NCBI RefSeq assembly: GCF_003671495.1
Contig: NZ_RCHN01000011.1
Coordinates: 1-63,151, forward strand
From: Ketobacter sp.
Lineage (GTDB): Bacteria; Pseudomonadota; Gammaproteobacteria; Pseudomonadales; Ketobacteraceae
Direction of reading: 5' to 3'
DNA: 63,151 bases
How positions within the stretch are numbered: the stretch's first letter is position 1; each line of letters starts with the position of its first letter. Below are positions 1-8,403 of this stretch, piece after piece. The notes below the pieces were generated by a model. That model saw nothing but the letters and a program-made list of their open reading frames with translations, did no database searches and was not told where the DNA came from. The position numbers were made by a program, and so were the translations under genes.

Positions 1-28
1 ATGCATTATATTTGCAAATATAATGCAT
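1..28. promoter_or_regulatory. Perfect 28-bp palindrome, likely repressor operator
   Basis: All 14 base pairs of the two halves match; the left arm starts ATGCATTATA and the centre is TTTGCAAA. TGCA occurs three times at an exact 11-bp spacing. A 24/28 identical copy lies at 62975-63002 upstream of an acyl-CoA dehydrogenase gene. It lies downstream of the ferredoxin reductase gene, so its target is probably a leftward gene outside the window. That it is an operator is inferred from symmetry and recurrence. Confidence 0.6.
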
Positions 29-72
29 AATTTATGTTCCGCTCGGTTCTGGTGATCAAAGCGGCTTGTTGC

Positions 73-1314
73 TTACGCAGCTTCGCTGGCTGCCTGCACC
101 AGTTGCACCAGATCCTTGCCGGTATCCGCCAGGTCGTCGGCGCTGATGGACAGCTGCTGCGCCAGGATCTTCTTGGCTTGCATGAATTCCTTGGGGCTGT
201 TGATGCAGTCGGCGGCCAGGATCTTATCCCCCTGCAGGTACCAGGCTACGAACTGGTTGTCATCCGGATTGCCCCGCAACACCACGCGATCATAGCCTTT
301 GTTGAAGCCTGCGATCTGCAGTTTGATGTCGTACTGATCGGACCAGAACCAGGGCATGGCGTGATAGGCCTTCTGATTGCCACAGATGGACGCCGCCGCG
401 GTTTTGGCCTGTTCCATGGCATTGGGCACGGATTCCAGGCGCAGGCGGTAGCCCAACAGATTGTTGGGGTGGAAGGTACAGTCACCGGCTGCCACGATAT
501 CCGGGTCCTGGGTGCAGGCAAATTCATCCACCACGATGCCGTTTTCGATCTCGAGGCCGGCTTCCGCGGCCAACTCGGTGTTGGGAATTACGCCGATGCC
601 GATGATCACCAGGTCGGCATCCAGGGTCAGGTTGTTGTTGCACTGCACCTGTTGCGCCTGACCTTCACCCAGAATGGCCTGGGCCTGGGCGTCGGTGATG
701 ATCTTTACACCGTGGCTTTCATGCAGTTTGGTGTAGTACTCAGACAGCGCCGGGGCGGTAACCCGCTCCAGAACCCGGTTCATCATCTCCAGTACGGTCA
801 CGTCCATACCCAGCTTGCGCAGGGATGCTGCGGTTTCCAGGCCGATGTAACCGCCACCCACGATCACCGCTTTGCCGCCTTCCTTGACGCTGCCCTGAAT
901 GGCTTCGGAATCCGCCAGATCCCGCAGATAGTGAACCCCCGGCAGATCTGCACCGGGGATGTCCAGCTTGCGCACCCGCGCGCCGGTGCACAGGGCCAGT
1001 TTGGTGTAGGGCAGGGTCTCACCGCTGTCCAGGGTAATGCTCTTGTTGGCGCGATCGATCTTGCTGACGCGGGTATTCAGCTTGAATTCAACGCCGGCTT
1101 TTTCGTAAACCGAGGGTTTGAAGATCTCCAATTGGTCTGCGGTTTTCTCTTGCATCAAAAAGGCTTTTGACAGCGGAGGACGATGATAGGGGGCGATGGG
1201 CTCGTCGCCGATCACCAGAATACGGCCTTCCCAGCCTTCCTTGCGCACACTATTGGCCAATTGGGCACCGGCGTGACTCGCGCCGATGATGATACAGACT
1301 TGTTCTTCACTCAT
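73..1314 (-). CDS. FAD-dependent ferredoxin reductase (putidaredoxin/rubredoxin reductase family)
   Basis: This 413-aa cytosolic flavoprotein should pass electrons from NAD(P)H to the [2Fe-2S] ferredoxin encoded divergently at 1493. The N-terminal FAD Rossmann motif is IIIGASHAGAQ (about residues 8-18). A second nucleotide-binding motif, VIVGGGYIGLETA, lies near residue 150, and the late FAD motif AAGDCTFH lies near residue 275. Length and motif order match class I bacterial P450 reductases. It shares a 178-bp divergent promoter region with the ferredoxin, which contains the palindrome at 1375-1397. A P450 that could use this pair lies at 10353-11849. The exact partner is inferred. Confidence 0.92.
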   Translation of the reverse strand: MSEEQVCIIIGASHAGAQLANSVRKEGWEGRILVIGDEPIAPYHRPPLSKAFLMQEKTADQLEIFKPSVYEKAGVEFKLNTRVSKIDRANKSITLDSGETLPYTKLALCTGARVRKLDIPGADLPGVHYLRDLADSEAIQGSVKEGGKAVIVGGGYIGLETAASLRKLGMDVTVLEMMNRVLERVTAPALSEYYTKLHESHGVKIITDAQAQAILGEGQAQQVQCNNNLTLDADLVIIGIGVIPNTELAAEAGLEIENGIVVDEFACTQDPDIVAAGDCTFHPNNLLGYRLRLESVPNAMEQAKTAAASICGNQKAYHAMPWFWSDQYDIKLQIAGFNKGYDRVVLRGNPDDNQFVAWYLQGDKILAADCINSPKEFMQAKKILAQQLSISADDLADTGKDLVQLVQAASEAA

Positions 1315-1374
1315 TGGGTTATCCCTCGGACTGCCTTTATTTTAAATATTGAAAAATGAATAGCTGTTGTTGTT

Positions 1375-1397
1375 GTTAGTATACTGTGTATACTAAC
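1375..1397. promoter_or_regulatory. Operator-like inverted repeat in ferredoxin/reductase promoter
   Basis: Perfect 10-bp arms, GTTAGTATAC and GTATACTAAC, are separated by TGT. The core is GTATAC-N3-GTATAC. The site lies between the divergent reductase and ferredoxin genes, 96 bp before the ferredoxin start and 61 bp before the reductase start. A related site (GTTTAC-N3-GTATAC) precedes the P450 operon at 12643-12659. The TetR protein at 1933 is the nearest candidate ligand; this link is inferred. Confidence 0.65.
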
Positions 1398-1492
1398 TCC
1401 ATCCAAGAGGGGACAGGGGCCTCAGACCCTATGCCCTAAAGGGTTTTCTAGCAACCGGGACATGATAACAAGAAATGCAGGAGTAGAGAGAG

Positions 1493-1813
1493 ATGCCAAC
1501 ACTAGAGATTACTGATTTAGCGGGAAATGTTACCTCTCTGGAGGCGAAGTCGGGGGAAACCCTGATGGAGGCTCTGCGGGATAACGGCTATGACGACATT
1601 CTGGCGATTTGCGGCGGGGTCTGTTCCTGCTCTTCCTGCCATTGTTATATCGAAGACGAGTGGAAAGAAAAACTGCACGCACCCAGTGAAGACGAAATGC
1701 AGTTGGTGAGCAGCACCGAACATTTCAAGGACAGCTCGCGCCTTTCCTGCCAGATTACGCTCACCGATGACATGGACGGCATGAAGGTCACCATCGCCCA
1801 GCAGGACTACTGA
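1493..1813 (+). CDS. [2Fe-2S] ferredoxin, putidaredoxin/adrenodoxin type
   Basis: This 106-aa electron carrier has the vertebrate-type cluster ligand pattern: Cys40-X5-Cys46-X2-Cys49 and a distal Cys86 in SRLSCQITL. It therefore resembles putidaredoxin rather than plant-type ferredoxin. It should shuttle electrons from the adjacent reductase to a cytochrome P450 or similar monooxygenase. The start is supported by AGGAGTAGAGAG just upstream. A 9-bp-stem hairpin follows at 1833-1862, before the TetR gene. Confidence 0.93.
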   Translation: MPTLEITDLAGNVTSLEAKSGETLMEALRDNGYDDILAICGGVCSCSSCHCYIEDEWKEKLHAPSEDEMQLVSSTEHFKDSSRLSCQITLTDDMDGMKVTIAQQDY

Positions 1814-1832
1814 TTTTCCACCGCTGGAATAA

Positions 1833-1862
1833 ACCGGCCAGTTCGACGTAACTCTGGCCGGT
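1833..1862. terminator. Hairpin after the ferredoxin gene
   Basis: Perfect 9-bp arms ACCGGCCAG and CTGGCCGGT enclose a 12-nt loop. There is no clear T-run after it, so it may act as a weak terminator or as mRNA 3' protection between the ferredoxin and TetR genes. Confidence 0.4.
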
Positions 1863-1932
1863 GAATACAACCTGACCGGTGGTTCTCATGCTGATGCTTT
1901 ACTGCGCAGTCGCTTTGTAGTGAAATTCACTC

Positions 1933-2595
1933 ATGACCACGACAACCACCAAAAAATCAGCGAAACGGGTTTATGCCGGCCAGAGTGAATCGGAGCGGGT
2001 CCATGAGCGTCGGGAGCGCTTTCTGGAAGCGGGCCTGGAGATCTTCGGCCGTCACGGTATGCGTGGTGCTACGGTGCGCAAGCTGTGTAAAGAGGCCGGC
2101 CTCACCGAGCGCTATTTCTACGAATCCTTCACCGACACGGAAGACCTGTACTGTGCGGTGTATAACGGCCAGATCAGCTCTCTGACCCAACGTTTCCTGT
2201 CAGAATTACCCTCCCTGCCGGAACCTCTGGAAGATCGTATCCGCGTGTGTCTACAGTTGTATTTCTCCCTGATGCGCGACGACCGCATGGTCAGGGTGCT
2301 CTACATCGAAAGCATGGTGGGCTCGGATCGCGTCAATGAAATTCTGCACGGTATTGTGCGGGCGCAATCGTCCCTGGCGGAGACCATGCTGAAGGTGGAC
2401 AATCCGGACCTGAAACTGTCAGCGGATTTCATTGAGGCCATGTCGGCGGCCATCAACGGCGCCTGTTCGGCCACCGCGGTGCAGTGGATGTTGAGTGGCT
2501 ACAAAATTCCCCAGGAAACCCTGGTGGAAAGCTTGAAGTTGGTGGTGCTGGGTACCATGCGGGAACTGAAAGCCGCCTACGGCGTCGGCTTCTGA
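1933..2595 (+). CDS. TetR/AcrR-family transcriptional regulator
   Basis: This 220-aa protein has an N-terminal TetR helix-turn-helix at about residues 25-72 (ERFLEAGLEIFGRHG, then ATVRKLCKEAGLTERYFYESF). The all-helical ligand-binding region that follows is divergent. Position suggests it controls the ferredoxin/reductase pair, which carries the palindrome at 1375-1397, and perhaps the P450 operon with a similar site. No good Shine-Dalgarno precedes the ATG, so the exact start is less certain. Transcription ends at the strong hairpin at 2604-2626. The ligand is unknown. Confidence 0.88.
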   Translation: MTTTTTKKSAKRVYAGQSESERVHERRERFLEAGLEIFGRHGMRGATVRKLCKEAGLTERYFYESFTDTEDLYCAVYNGQISSLTQRFLSELPSLPEPLEDRIRVCLQLYFSLMRDDRMVRVLYIESMVGSDRVNEILHGIVRAQSSLAETMLKVDNPDLKLSADFIEAMSAAINGACSATAVQWMLSGYKIPQETLVESLKLVVLGTMRELKAAYGVGF

Positions 2596-2599
2596 AACG

Positions 2600-2636
2600 A
2601 AAAAGGGCCTGCATTGTGCAGGCCCTGGTTGTTTCG
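2600..2636. terminator. Bidirectional intrinsic terminator
   Basis: A perfect 10-bp stem (AGGGCCTGCA / TGCAGGCCCT, 2604-2626) has a 3-nt loop. On the minus strand it runs into a T-tract (AAAA at 2601-2604 on plus), and on the plus strand into a T-rich stretch. It separates the convergent TetR and flavoprotein oxidase genes. Confidence 0.8.
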
Positions 2637-2647
2637 GCGGGAACGAA

Positions 2648-4435
2648 TCAGGCCTCCCGTGGGAACAGTTTGTCCAGGTGGCTGTTGCTGAAAATCCCGT
2701 GAGGGTCCATGGCATTAAACTGCGCCGCTGCGGTGTGCCAGTTGTTGTCCTCCGGATAGCCTTCGGTCCAGGTGTTGGGGTACACCTCCCGCAGAATTTC
2801 GTCGTTGGTCCAGGCGCCGCCAAACTGGCCGTCAGCGGTGTAGGCGTAACTCTTGGTCCATTCCGGACGCACCAAACCATAGCTGGCGTAATTGCTGTAG
2901 AACCACTGTTCCAGGCGGGTGTTGAATTCCGCTGCCAGGGGCTGATCCGGGTTGTTATTGATGGCGAACCAGATGATGGTGTCCTTGTCCGGGTGATCCG
3001 GGTGCGGACGGGCGCCGGACAGGGTGGGCTCCACCGCACCGGGAACCAGCACTTCGTCGGTGCGCTCCAGGCCGTGGGCGCGAATCTCAACCGGCCCCAC
3101 GTAAGGGTATTCGTGACGGGACTGGAAGTCTGCCAGCAGTTCGGTGAAAAACTCATACCACTCGGCCAGGGCGCGCTGCAGGTTAGCCCGCGACACAATC
3201 AGGCCCCAGGCGGCCACCGTCAGGCGCGGCGTCATGGGCTGCACATAGAGCGTGTTGGTGTAGGCAGAACCCCACAGGTCGTTGATCAGCGTCTCCGGGT
3301 CTTCATTGGCCATCATGCTCACCAGGGAATCCACAGAGGTCTTGTTGAACTGGGGCACAATGCGGGGGAAGGTGCGCAGGGTGGAACCCAGCATATCCGC
3401 CTGCCAGGCCGGCATGCTGACCCCTTCCGACAGTTGATAGGGTTCGAATACCTCGCGGGCGTGGTCCGGCTTTTCCGGCGTCACGGTCCAGGTCTTCAAC
3501 CACACCAGATTGTCCGGGTTGAAGGGGTAGTAAATGATGTCCACGGTGCCGTACTGATCCGACAGGTTGGAGAAGGAGTTTTCGGTTTCGTTCTCCGGCA
3601 GCGCAAGCACTTCGGCGGCGGTCAGATCCACCCGGCTTTGCAGGCGGATTTTCAGGTTGGGGCCCACCTGGATTTTGACCGCAGTGATGAAGGCCCGGGC
3701 CAGGCTGGTGAGCAGGGGGCCGATGGCCGGGTCGGTGCGCTGGTAAGTACGCAGTACATATTCACCCAGGGTTTCGTCCCAGGCCACGGCGGTGATTTCC
3801 AGTACCAGGTTGCTGAGGGTGCCCCAGGAATGACCGGGTTGCAGGGTTTCGCCGGTTTTGGGCACGGCGGCGCCGTGGGCGTTCATGGCCAGAACACCGG
3901 CAATGGAAACGCCGCCAGGGGCGGTGGTGTGATACAGGCCGAGATCGAATTTCTCCAGCTCAGCACAGATGTCTTCAATAAACGCGCCGGCACCGCAGCT
4001 GACGGATTTGACGCTCTCCTCGGCGTTCACCACGATGTCGGTCATGTATTCGTGGGTGTTCACGATCAATATGTTTTCGCCGCTGTGACCGCGGGGAATG
4101 AGCGTGGGGGCAAAGCCGTGAGCGCTGCCCATGGGGCGCAGACGATAGCCATGATCCTTGGCCCAGTTGGCGATGGTGAGAACGTCATCTGCATTGCGGG
4201 GCGAAGTGAACCAGACGCCCGAAATCTTGGTTTCGCGGGCCCAGTTGATGAACGTTTGCTGGTAGAGCTCGATGCCTTCGGGAAATTCCGGCGGCTCAGG
4301 GATAGTATTACTGCCAGAGCCGGCAACGAATTTACAACCGGGCAACAGCGTGGTTGCGGCGGCTGTGGCTGCAGCGCCGCCCAGGAATTTACGACGGCTG
4401 AATTCGGGCTGTTGTTGGTTCTTCTCCGCTTTCAT
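2648..4435 (-). CDS. Exported FAD-linked oxidase, type II cholesterol oxidase-like (VAO family)
   Basis: This 595-aa protein begins with a twin-arginine signal (SRRKFLGG, Arg14-Arg15) running into a lipobox-like LLPGC (Cys34). It may therefore be a Tat-exported lipoprotein. The mature part has the VAO-type FAD domain; RLRPMGSAHGFAP near residues 98-110 places His106 where type II cholesterol oxidases attach FAD covalently. The long C-terminal region fits the substrate-binding domain of that group. It may oxidise a sterol or another bulky secondary alcohol, making H2O2 outside the cytoplasm. AAAGGAACAAGC precedes the ATG. It follows the CocE-type gene by 63 bp, probably in one operon. The substrate is inferred; other VAO-family oxidases remain possible. 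Confidence 0.8.
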   Translation of the reverse strand: MKAEKNQQQPEFSRRKFLGGAAATAAATTLLPGCKFVAGSGSNTIPEPPEFPEGIELYQQTFINWARETKISGVWFTSPRNADDVLTIANWAKDHGYRLRPMGSAHGFAPTLIPRGHSGENILIVNTHEYMTDIVVNAEESVKSVSCGAGAFIEDICAELEKFDLGLYHTTAPGGVSIAGVLAMNAHGAAVPKTGETLQPGHSWGTLSNLVLEITAVAWDETLGEYVLRTYQRTDPAIGPLLTSLARAFITAVKIQVGPNLKIRLQSRVDLTAAEVLALPENETENSFSNLSDQYGTVDIIYYPFNPDNLVWLKTWTVTPEKPDHAREVFEPYQLSEGVSMPAWQADMLGSTLRTFPRIVPQFNKTSVDSLVSMMANEDPETLINDLWGSAYTNTLYVQPMTPRLTVAAWGLIVSRANLQRALAEWYEFFTELLADFQSRHEYPYVGPVEIRAHGLERTDEVLVPGAVEPTLSGARPHPDHPDKDTIIWFAINNNPDQPLAAEFNTRLEQWFYSNYASYGLVRPEWTKSYAYTADGQFGGAWTNDEILREVYPNTWTEGYPEDNNWHTAAAQFNAMDPHGIFSNSHLDKLFPREA

Positions 4436-4498
4436 GCTTGTTCCTTTGGTTTCCAGTAGTTTGCGAGATTAAGGTGGTTCGTTATTCGTTGCATTGCC

Positions 4499-6583
4499 TC
4501 AGTCCAGAGCCGAAGTGGGTACCATGGGCATCACCACGCTGGATGGATATTCCGGACTGATGTGAATGGTGGTAACACCACCTTCCGCCATGGCCTGGCG
4601 CGGATAATTGAGTACCGCCTGCGCCTGATTGCTGGGGCTGATGGAGATCCGCAGCTTGTTGCCTTTGCGGATAATGGCGCTGGTGGGGAATACTTCCACC
4701 TGCATTTTCACCACTTCCCCTGGCACCAGCGGCTGGCTGGTCTCTTCCTTGAAATAATGATACGGCTGAATCATGACACCGTTGATGAAACGGGAGCGGG
4801 ATTCATCCACCAAACGACCGGTTGCCGCCAATTGTCCATTGGTGATGGGCAGCGACTGGCGTGCCGACACCTCTTCAATCTGCACTGACACAACGGCTTC
4901 GGTTACGGTGCTTTCAATCCAGATATCCGCCTGGATCGGACCATTAAAGTAGTAATCCTCAGCCATGGGCTCGGATTCAAAAATGACGCGCTGTTGCGGT
5001 ACCAGGTCGCTGTTGCTGAAGCAGGCTTTGGGCAGGTTCAGGCCCAAAGTCCACTGGTCGAAACTGCGGGAACACTTGGTCCCATCGTTGAGTTGAATTT
5101 CGATACCCAGCAGGCCGTTGGCATCATAGCCGTAGCCATAGGGATGCTCCGGCTGGGTCATCTGGGGGCCGGTTTCGACTGCGGTGGGTGGCGTTCGGGT
5201 CAGGCCTTCATTTTCCCGCAGATACCAGCGTTCCGGTTCCAGCAGGGGGTGGGGCCAATCGGTTGCAGTGGCATAGTGATCGTTGCGGAATGCTTCCGGC
5301 GTGCTGGCGGTGGGGTAGTTCTTCACGTGCTGCACTACCTTGGGCATGGCTTCAATGTTGGTGTCCAGGCCTTTCAGATATTTATCGAACCACTGCAGCA
5401 ACAACAGGTCCACCGGCGGCACGGTTTCGTTGCCGATGTGGGTGGCCACGAAGTTGATGAAGTGACTGCCGTCATAAATGACCAGACGGGTGTCCACGTT
5501 GTTGTTTTTCAGAATTTCGTACATCAGGGGCTCATCGCGCTGGAACAGGTCATGCAGTGCGCCGAGCATGAAGGTGGGCGCTTTGATCTTGTCGAAGTGG
5601 GTCATGGGGGACCGCAGCGTCCAGTAATCGGTTTCGTAGTTATAGGTGGGTTCACCGTCGAGGGCTGAATTGATCATGGGCAGAAAGTAGGTCTGCATTT
5701 GCAGTACATGATCGTCGGTGGCTTCCAGAATGTGGTTCATGTGCTTGGGGTTCAGCAGGGCGGTGGGCACGTTCTGGGTGGCGGTGAAGTGGGTCAGTTG
5801 CAGCCACTTGGCCATGAACAGCCCATTGAGCATGCCACCGATGCCCACTGTGCCGCGCATGGCGTCCCCCAGGGGCAGGCTGGCAAACACGGCGTCCACC
5901 AGTTCCGGTCGCAGCTGCGCAGTGAACAGGGAGGTGATGGCCATATAGGAAACACCGGCCAGGCCCAGCTTGCCGTTGGACCAGGGCTGGGAATCCGCCC
6001 ACTCCACTGCGTCGATGTAGCCGGCCTGCTCATTGGGGCCCAGCAGGTCCCAGCCGCCGCTGGAGACACCGTTGCCGTACACATCCACAGCCACCTGCGC
6101 ATAACCGCGACGCACAATAAAGGAGTCGGTAACGCCCAGCATCAGGTTGCCCGGTACCTTGCCCAGCATCAGGCTCAACAGATTAGTGTTGTAGGCGGAC
6201 TGGGTAAGAATCACCGGGAACGGGCCCGGGGCCGGGTTGCCGTTTTCATCCGCCGGCAGGGTAACCCGCACGCCCAGCTTTTTGCCATTGATGGTGTCGA
6301 TAAACTGCAACGGCAGGTTCACCGCTTTGGGATACTCGGCGGCGCGCTGATAGATGGTGCCGCTGGTTTCCAGCAGGGGGGTGGAGTGCTCGTCGAGGAT
6401 GATTTGCTCGCTGGCGGGAATCGAGGTTGGCGCGTCGTTGCCGCTATCGGCGCCGCGTGTCGATTCAGGGACCGACCCAGAGTTGGTTTCCGTGGCATCG
6501 CCGCCGGAACAGGCCGCCAGCATTCCCCCCAGGAATAATGTTCCCAACAGCAGGGCTGCCGGTTTGGTGAAATTATTGTTCAT
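4499..6583 (-). CDS. CocE/NonD-family lipoprotein hydrolase (S15 alpha/beta hydrolase)
   Basis: This 694-aa hydrolase has a lipoprotein signal (hydrophobic segment 9-24, LAAC with Cys25) and then a low-complexity linker. The alpha/beta-hydrolase core has the nucleophile motif GVSYMA with Ser212, an acid candidate in ALHDLF and the catalytic His in YDGSHF. The C-terminal jelly-roll domain (about residues 480-690) is that of X-Pro dipeptidyl peptidase/CocE enzymes. It should cleave esters or acyl amides at the cell envelope. It leads a two-gene operon with the cholesterol-oxidase-like gene, so the two may act on one extracellular substrate in sequence (inference). Two palindromes lie in its 350-bp upstream region. 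Confidence 0.87.
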   Translation of the reverse strand: MNNNFTKPAALLLGTLFLGGMLAACSGGDATETNSGSVPESTRGADSGNDAPTSIPASEQIILDEHSTPLLETSGTIYQRAAEYPKAVNLPLQFIDTINGKKLGVRVTLPADENGNPAPGPFPVILTQSAYNTNLLSLMLGKVPGNLMLGVTDSFIVRRGYAQVAVDVYGNGVSSGGWDLLGPNEQAGYIDAVEWADSQPWSNGKLGLAGVSYMAITSLFTAQLRPELVDAVFASLPLGDAMRGTVGIGGMLNGLFMAKWLQLTHFTATQNVPTALLNPKHMNHILEATDDHVLQMQTYFLPMINSALDGEPTYNYETDYWTLRSPMTHFDKIKAPTFMLGALHDLFQRDEPLMYEILKNNNVDTRLVIYDGSHFINFVATHIGNETVPPVDLLLLQWFDKYLKGLDTNIEAMPKVVQHVKNYPTASTPEAFRNDHYATATDWPHPLLEPERWYLRENEGLTRTPPTAVETGPQMTQPEHPYGYGYDANGLLGIEIQLNDGTKCSRSFDQWTLGLNLPKACFSNSDLVPQQRVIFESEPMAEDYYFNGPIQADIWIESTVTEAVVSVQIEEVSARQSLPITNGQLAATGRLVDESRSRFINGVMIQPYHYFKEETSQPLVPGEVVKMQVEVFPTSAIIRKGNKLRISISPSNQAQAVLNYPRQAMAEGGVTTIHISPEYPSSVVMPMVPTSALD

Positions 6584-6743
6584 TGCTACTGCACTTCCCT
6601 TGAGAGATTCGCTGCTACCACCGCCGGTGGTGCTGCTTTCCCTTTTGTTTTGTTGTTTGTGTTGTCGATTTGTTGTGACTCAGGATGCTTTTTTGGTTTT
6701 AATCTCAGTGGTTTATCCTGATTTTCAGACATTAATAATATTT

Positions 6744-6763
6744 TTGACAATATGTGTTGTCAA
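6744..6763. promoter_or_regulatory. Inverted repeat TTGACAA-N6-TTGTCAA
   Basis: Perfect 7-bp arms with a 6-bp spacer lie in AT-rich DNA about 160 bp upstream of the CocE-type start. It could be an operator; the left arm also resembles a -35 box. Confidence 0.45.
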
Positions 6764-6824
6764 TTTTCTGGTGGCTTATTGATCAATCAAAAGCGGGGTG
6801 AAATGGGGTGATCCGGCTGTCGGG

Positions 6825-6840
6825 CTCTGTAATTACAGAG
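6825..6840. promoter_or_regulatory. Perfect 16-bp palindrome
   Basis: The arms are CTCTGTAA and TTACAGAG with no spacer. It lies between the 3' end of the sulfotransferase gene and the CocE promoter region. There is no adjacent T-run, so an operator is more likely than a terminator. Confidence 0.4.
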
Positions 6841-6934
6841 GGTTAGCCTAAGTCGTATCAATAGACGTCGTTTTGTTGGAATTTTGTCAACGCGCAGAGG
6901 TTGGTCGTCAAGGATACAGCGAACCGGGAATTGG

Positions 6935-8020
6935 CTACCCGTTGTGGGCCTGCCGGCAGAGTTCGGTGTAGAGCTGCTGTGCTTCCGCCAGCAGGTCCGG
7001 GTCGATGGCGGTGCCGGCCGGGGCGTGGGCTTTGGGTGGGCTTACCCGCTCAGCCTGGGCCAAAAGTGCGGCGGGTTGCTCCAACTCCAACAGTGCCCCC
7101 AGGGTGGTCAGGCTGTGGTGGGGGGCTTTGCAAAAGTGGTCAAAGCTGAACAGGCGGATGCGGGGTTCGAGCTGGCTGAGCAGGGTGCGGTAGGTGGCAC
7201 ACCAGTATTGCAGCCAGAAGCTGAGGCTGTCGGCGTGATCCAGGGATTGGGGCTGCATCCAGTTGCCAAAATTGATGGGTTTGAGGTTGGCGCCGAAATC
7301 ATAGTGCCCGATGCCGCGCATGTAACGGCGGGCAAAAGGGTCGCTCTGATGCAGTTGCAGGAAGCCCAGGTGCTGTCGCAGCAGGGACGCCGCGTGCTGC
7401 AATGGTTGGCGGAAGGGCACCAGTACCTGGGCATCGGGAAAACGCTTCACCAGATAGGGCAGGCGGGCAATGTTCATGTTGTTTTTCGACAGGTAGCGGC
7501 GGGGCTGGCGTTCGGCGGTGGCGCGCAGCAGCAGAATCTTGCGGATGTGGCGGCGAAAAAACTGCTCGAACTCGGGGTGAGTGAAGCGTGGGTCCCAGGG
7601 TTCCACCCAGTGCGCCTGATATTGTTTGGGCCAGAACTCCGCCCACAGGGTTTCCTCAAAGGCTTCGGGGCTTTCCTCGCTCACCAGCATGCCGTCGCCG
7701 TGGGCGCGTTCCTTCATTGTGGCTTCACGGCGAAACCAGCGGGACAGCCTCGACCACAGCAGGGGGGTGAGCAGCAGAGGCATGTCGCGGTAAGTGTGGA
7801 CACCGAACTCGCCGCTGGCTTCCAGCATTTCCAGTAGCAGCGTGGTGCCCGCTCTGGGCAGGCCGGTGACGAACACGGGGCGTTCTGGGGTGATGGGCTG
7901 CAGGGCGCCGGCGAACAGTTTGTCTTCAAGGTCAGACAGCGCCACCTGGGCACCGCGACTGGCAAACGCAATGTTGTGAACCCAGCGATCCAACGCGGAG
8001 TAGTCGGAGCTGGAATCCAC
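6935..8020 (-). CDS. Cytosolic sulfotransferase-family protein
   Basis: The protein is 361 aa if read from GTG at 8020. That codon overlaps the stop of the preceding gene (TAGTG), and a longer reading would run through that gene. The motif PVFVTGLPRAGTTLLLEML (about residues 48-66) is the 5'-phosphosulfate (PAPS) loop of the Sulfotransfer_3 group. It should move sulfate from PAPS to an alcohol or phenol. It is the last gene of a coupled cassette with two membrane proteins and an arylsulfotransferase. The acceptor is unknown. Confidence 0.82.
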   Translation of the reverse strand: MDSSSDYSALDRWVHNIAFASRGAQVALSDLEDKLFAGALQPITPERPVFVTGLPRAGTTLLLEMLEASGEFGVHTYRDMPLLLTPLLWSRLSRWFRREATMKERAHGDGMLVSEESPEAFEETLWAEFWPKQYQAHWVEPWDPRFTHPEFEQFFRRHIRKILLLRATAERQPRRYLSKNNMNIARLPYLVKRFPDAQVLVPFRQPLQHAASLLRQHLGFLQLHQSDPFARRYMRGIGHYDFGANLKPINFGNWMQPQSLDHADSLSFWLQYWCATYRTLLSQLEPRIRLFSFDHFCKAPHHSLTTLGALLELEQPAALLAQAERVSPPKAHAPAGTAIDPDLLAEAQQLYTELCRQAHNG

Positions 8021-8403
8021 TAGCGTGCCCGTTGGCGCAGCAGGTAAAAGGCCGCGCAGCCAACCACCAGGCTCAGCATCAGAAACGGCCAGCTGAGTGA
8101 CGTGGTGACCACGGCCTGCAGCGACACCCACTGCAGACGATCCAACCCCCAGATCACCGCCACCGGAATCAGTAACGCCAGACCACTGCCCACGATGATC
8201 AGCAGGAACGCCTTGAACAGGCGCACAGAAAAAGCCTGCATGGCCTTTTCCTTTTCCAGGTCGCTGAGCTCACGGCTGTTCAGCGTGGTCATCACCTGGC
8301 GGGAGAGGGACATGACCTCGCGACTTACCGCCACCACCCGGAACAGGGTCAGCAGATAAATAAAGGTGCCCAACAATAACAGGGCGAGTACCCAGCTCAA
8401 CAT
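8020..8403 (-). CDS. Small integral membrane protein
   Basis: This 127-aa protein has three hydrophobic segments (about residues 2-21, 64-88 and 103-122). A charged helical stretch (25-62, rich in Ser, Arg, Glu) lies between the first and second. I recognise no family. Its start overlaps the upstream stop (TAATG) and its stop overlaps the sulfotransferase start (TAGTG). Translation of the three genes is therefore probably coupled, and the products are likely to act together. Confidence 0.75.
   Translation of the reverse strand: MLSWVLALLLLGTFIYLLTLFRVVAVSREVMSLSRQVMTTLNSRELSDLEKEKAMQAFSVRLFKAFLLIIVGSGLALLIPVAVIWGLDRLQWVSLQAVVTTSLSWPFLMLSLVVGCAAFYLLRQRAR

Larger units (their letters stand above)
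6584..6934. other. Gene-free region upstream of the CocE-type gene
   Basis: No credible gene is present in these 351 bases. They hold an ACCACC-GCC-GGTGGT hairpin (6617-6631), a 20-bp inverted repeat (6744-6763) and a 16-bp palindrome (6825-6840). They presumably contain the promoter of the leftward CocE operon. Confidence 0.6.

Noticed and set aside
2678..4459. 593-codon open frame opposite the flavoprotein oxidase gene
   Set aside because: It mirrors a gene with clear Tat signal and FAD motifs on the other strand, and its own translation has no recognisable domain. It is a by-product of GC-rich codon use.
6884..7837. 317-codon plus-strand frame
   Set aside because: It is antisense to the sulfotransferase gene with its P-loop and shows no family motif.
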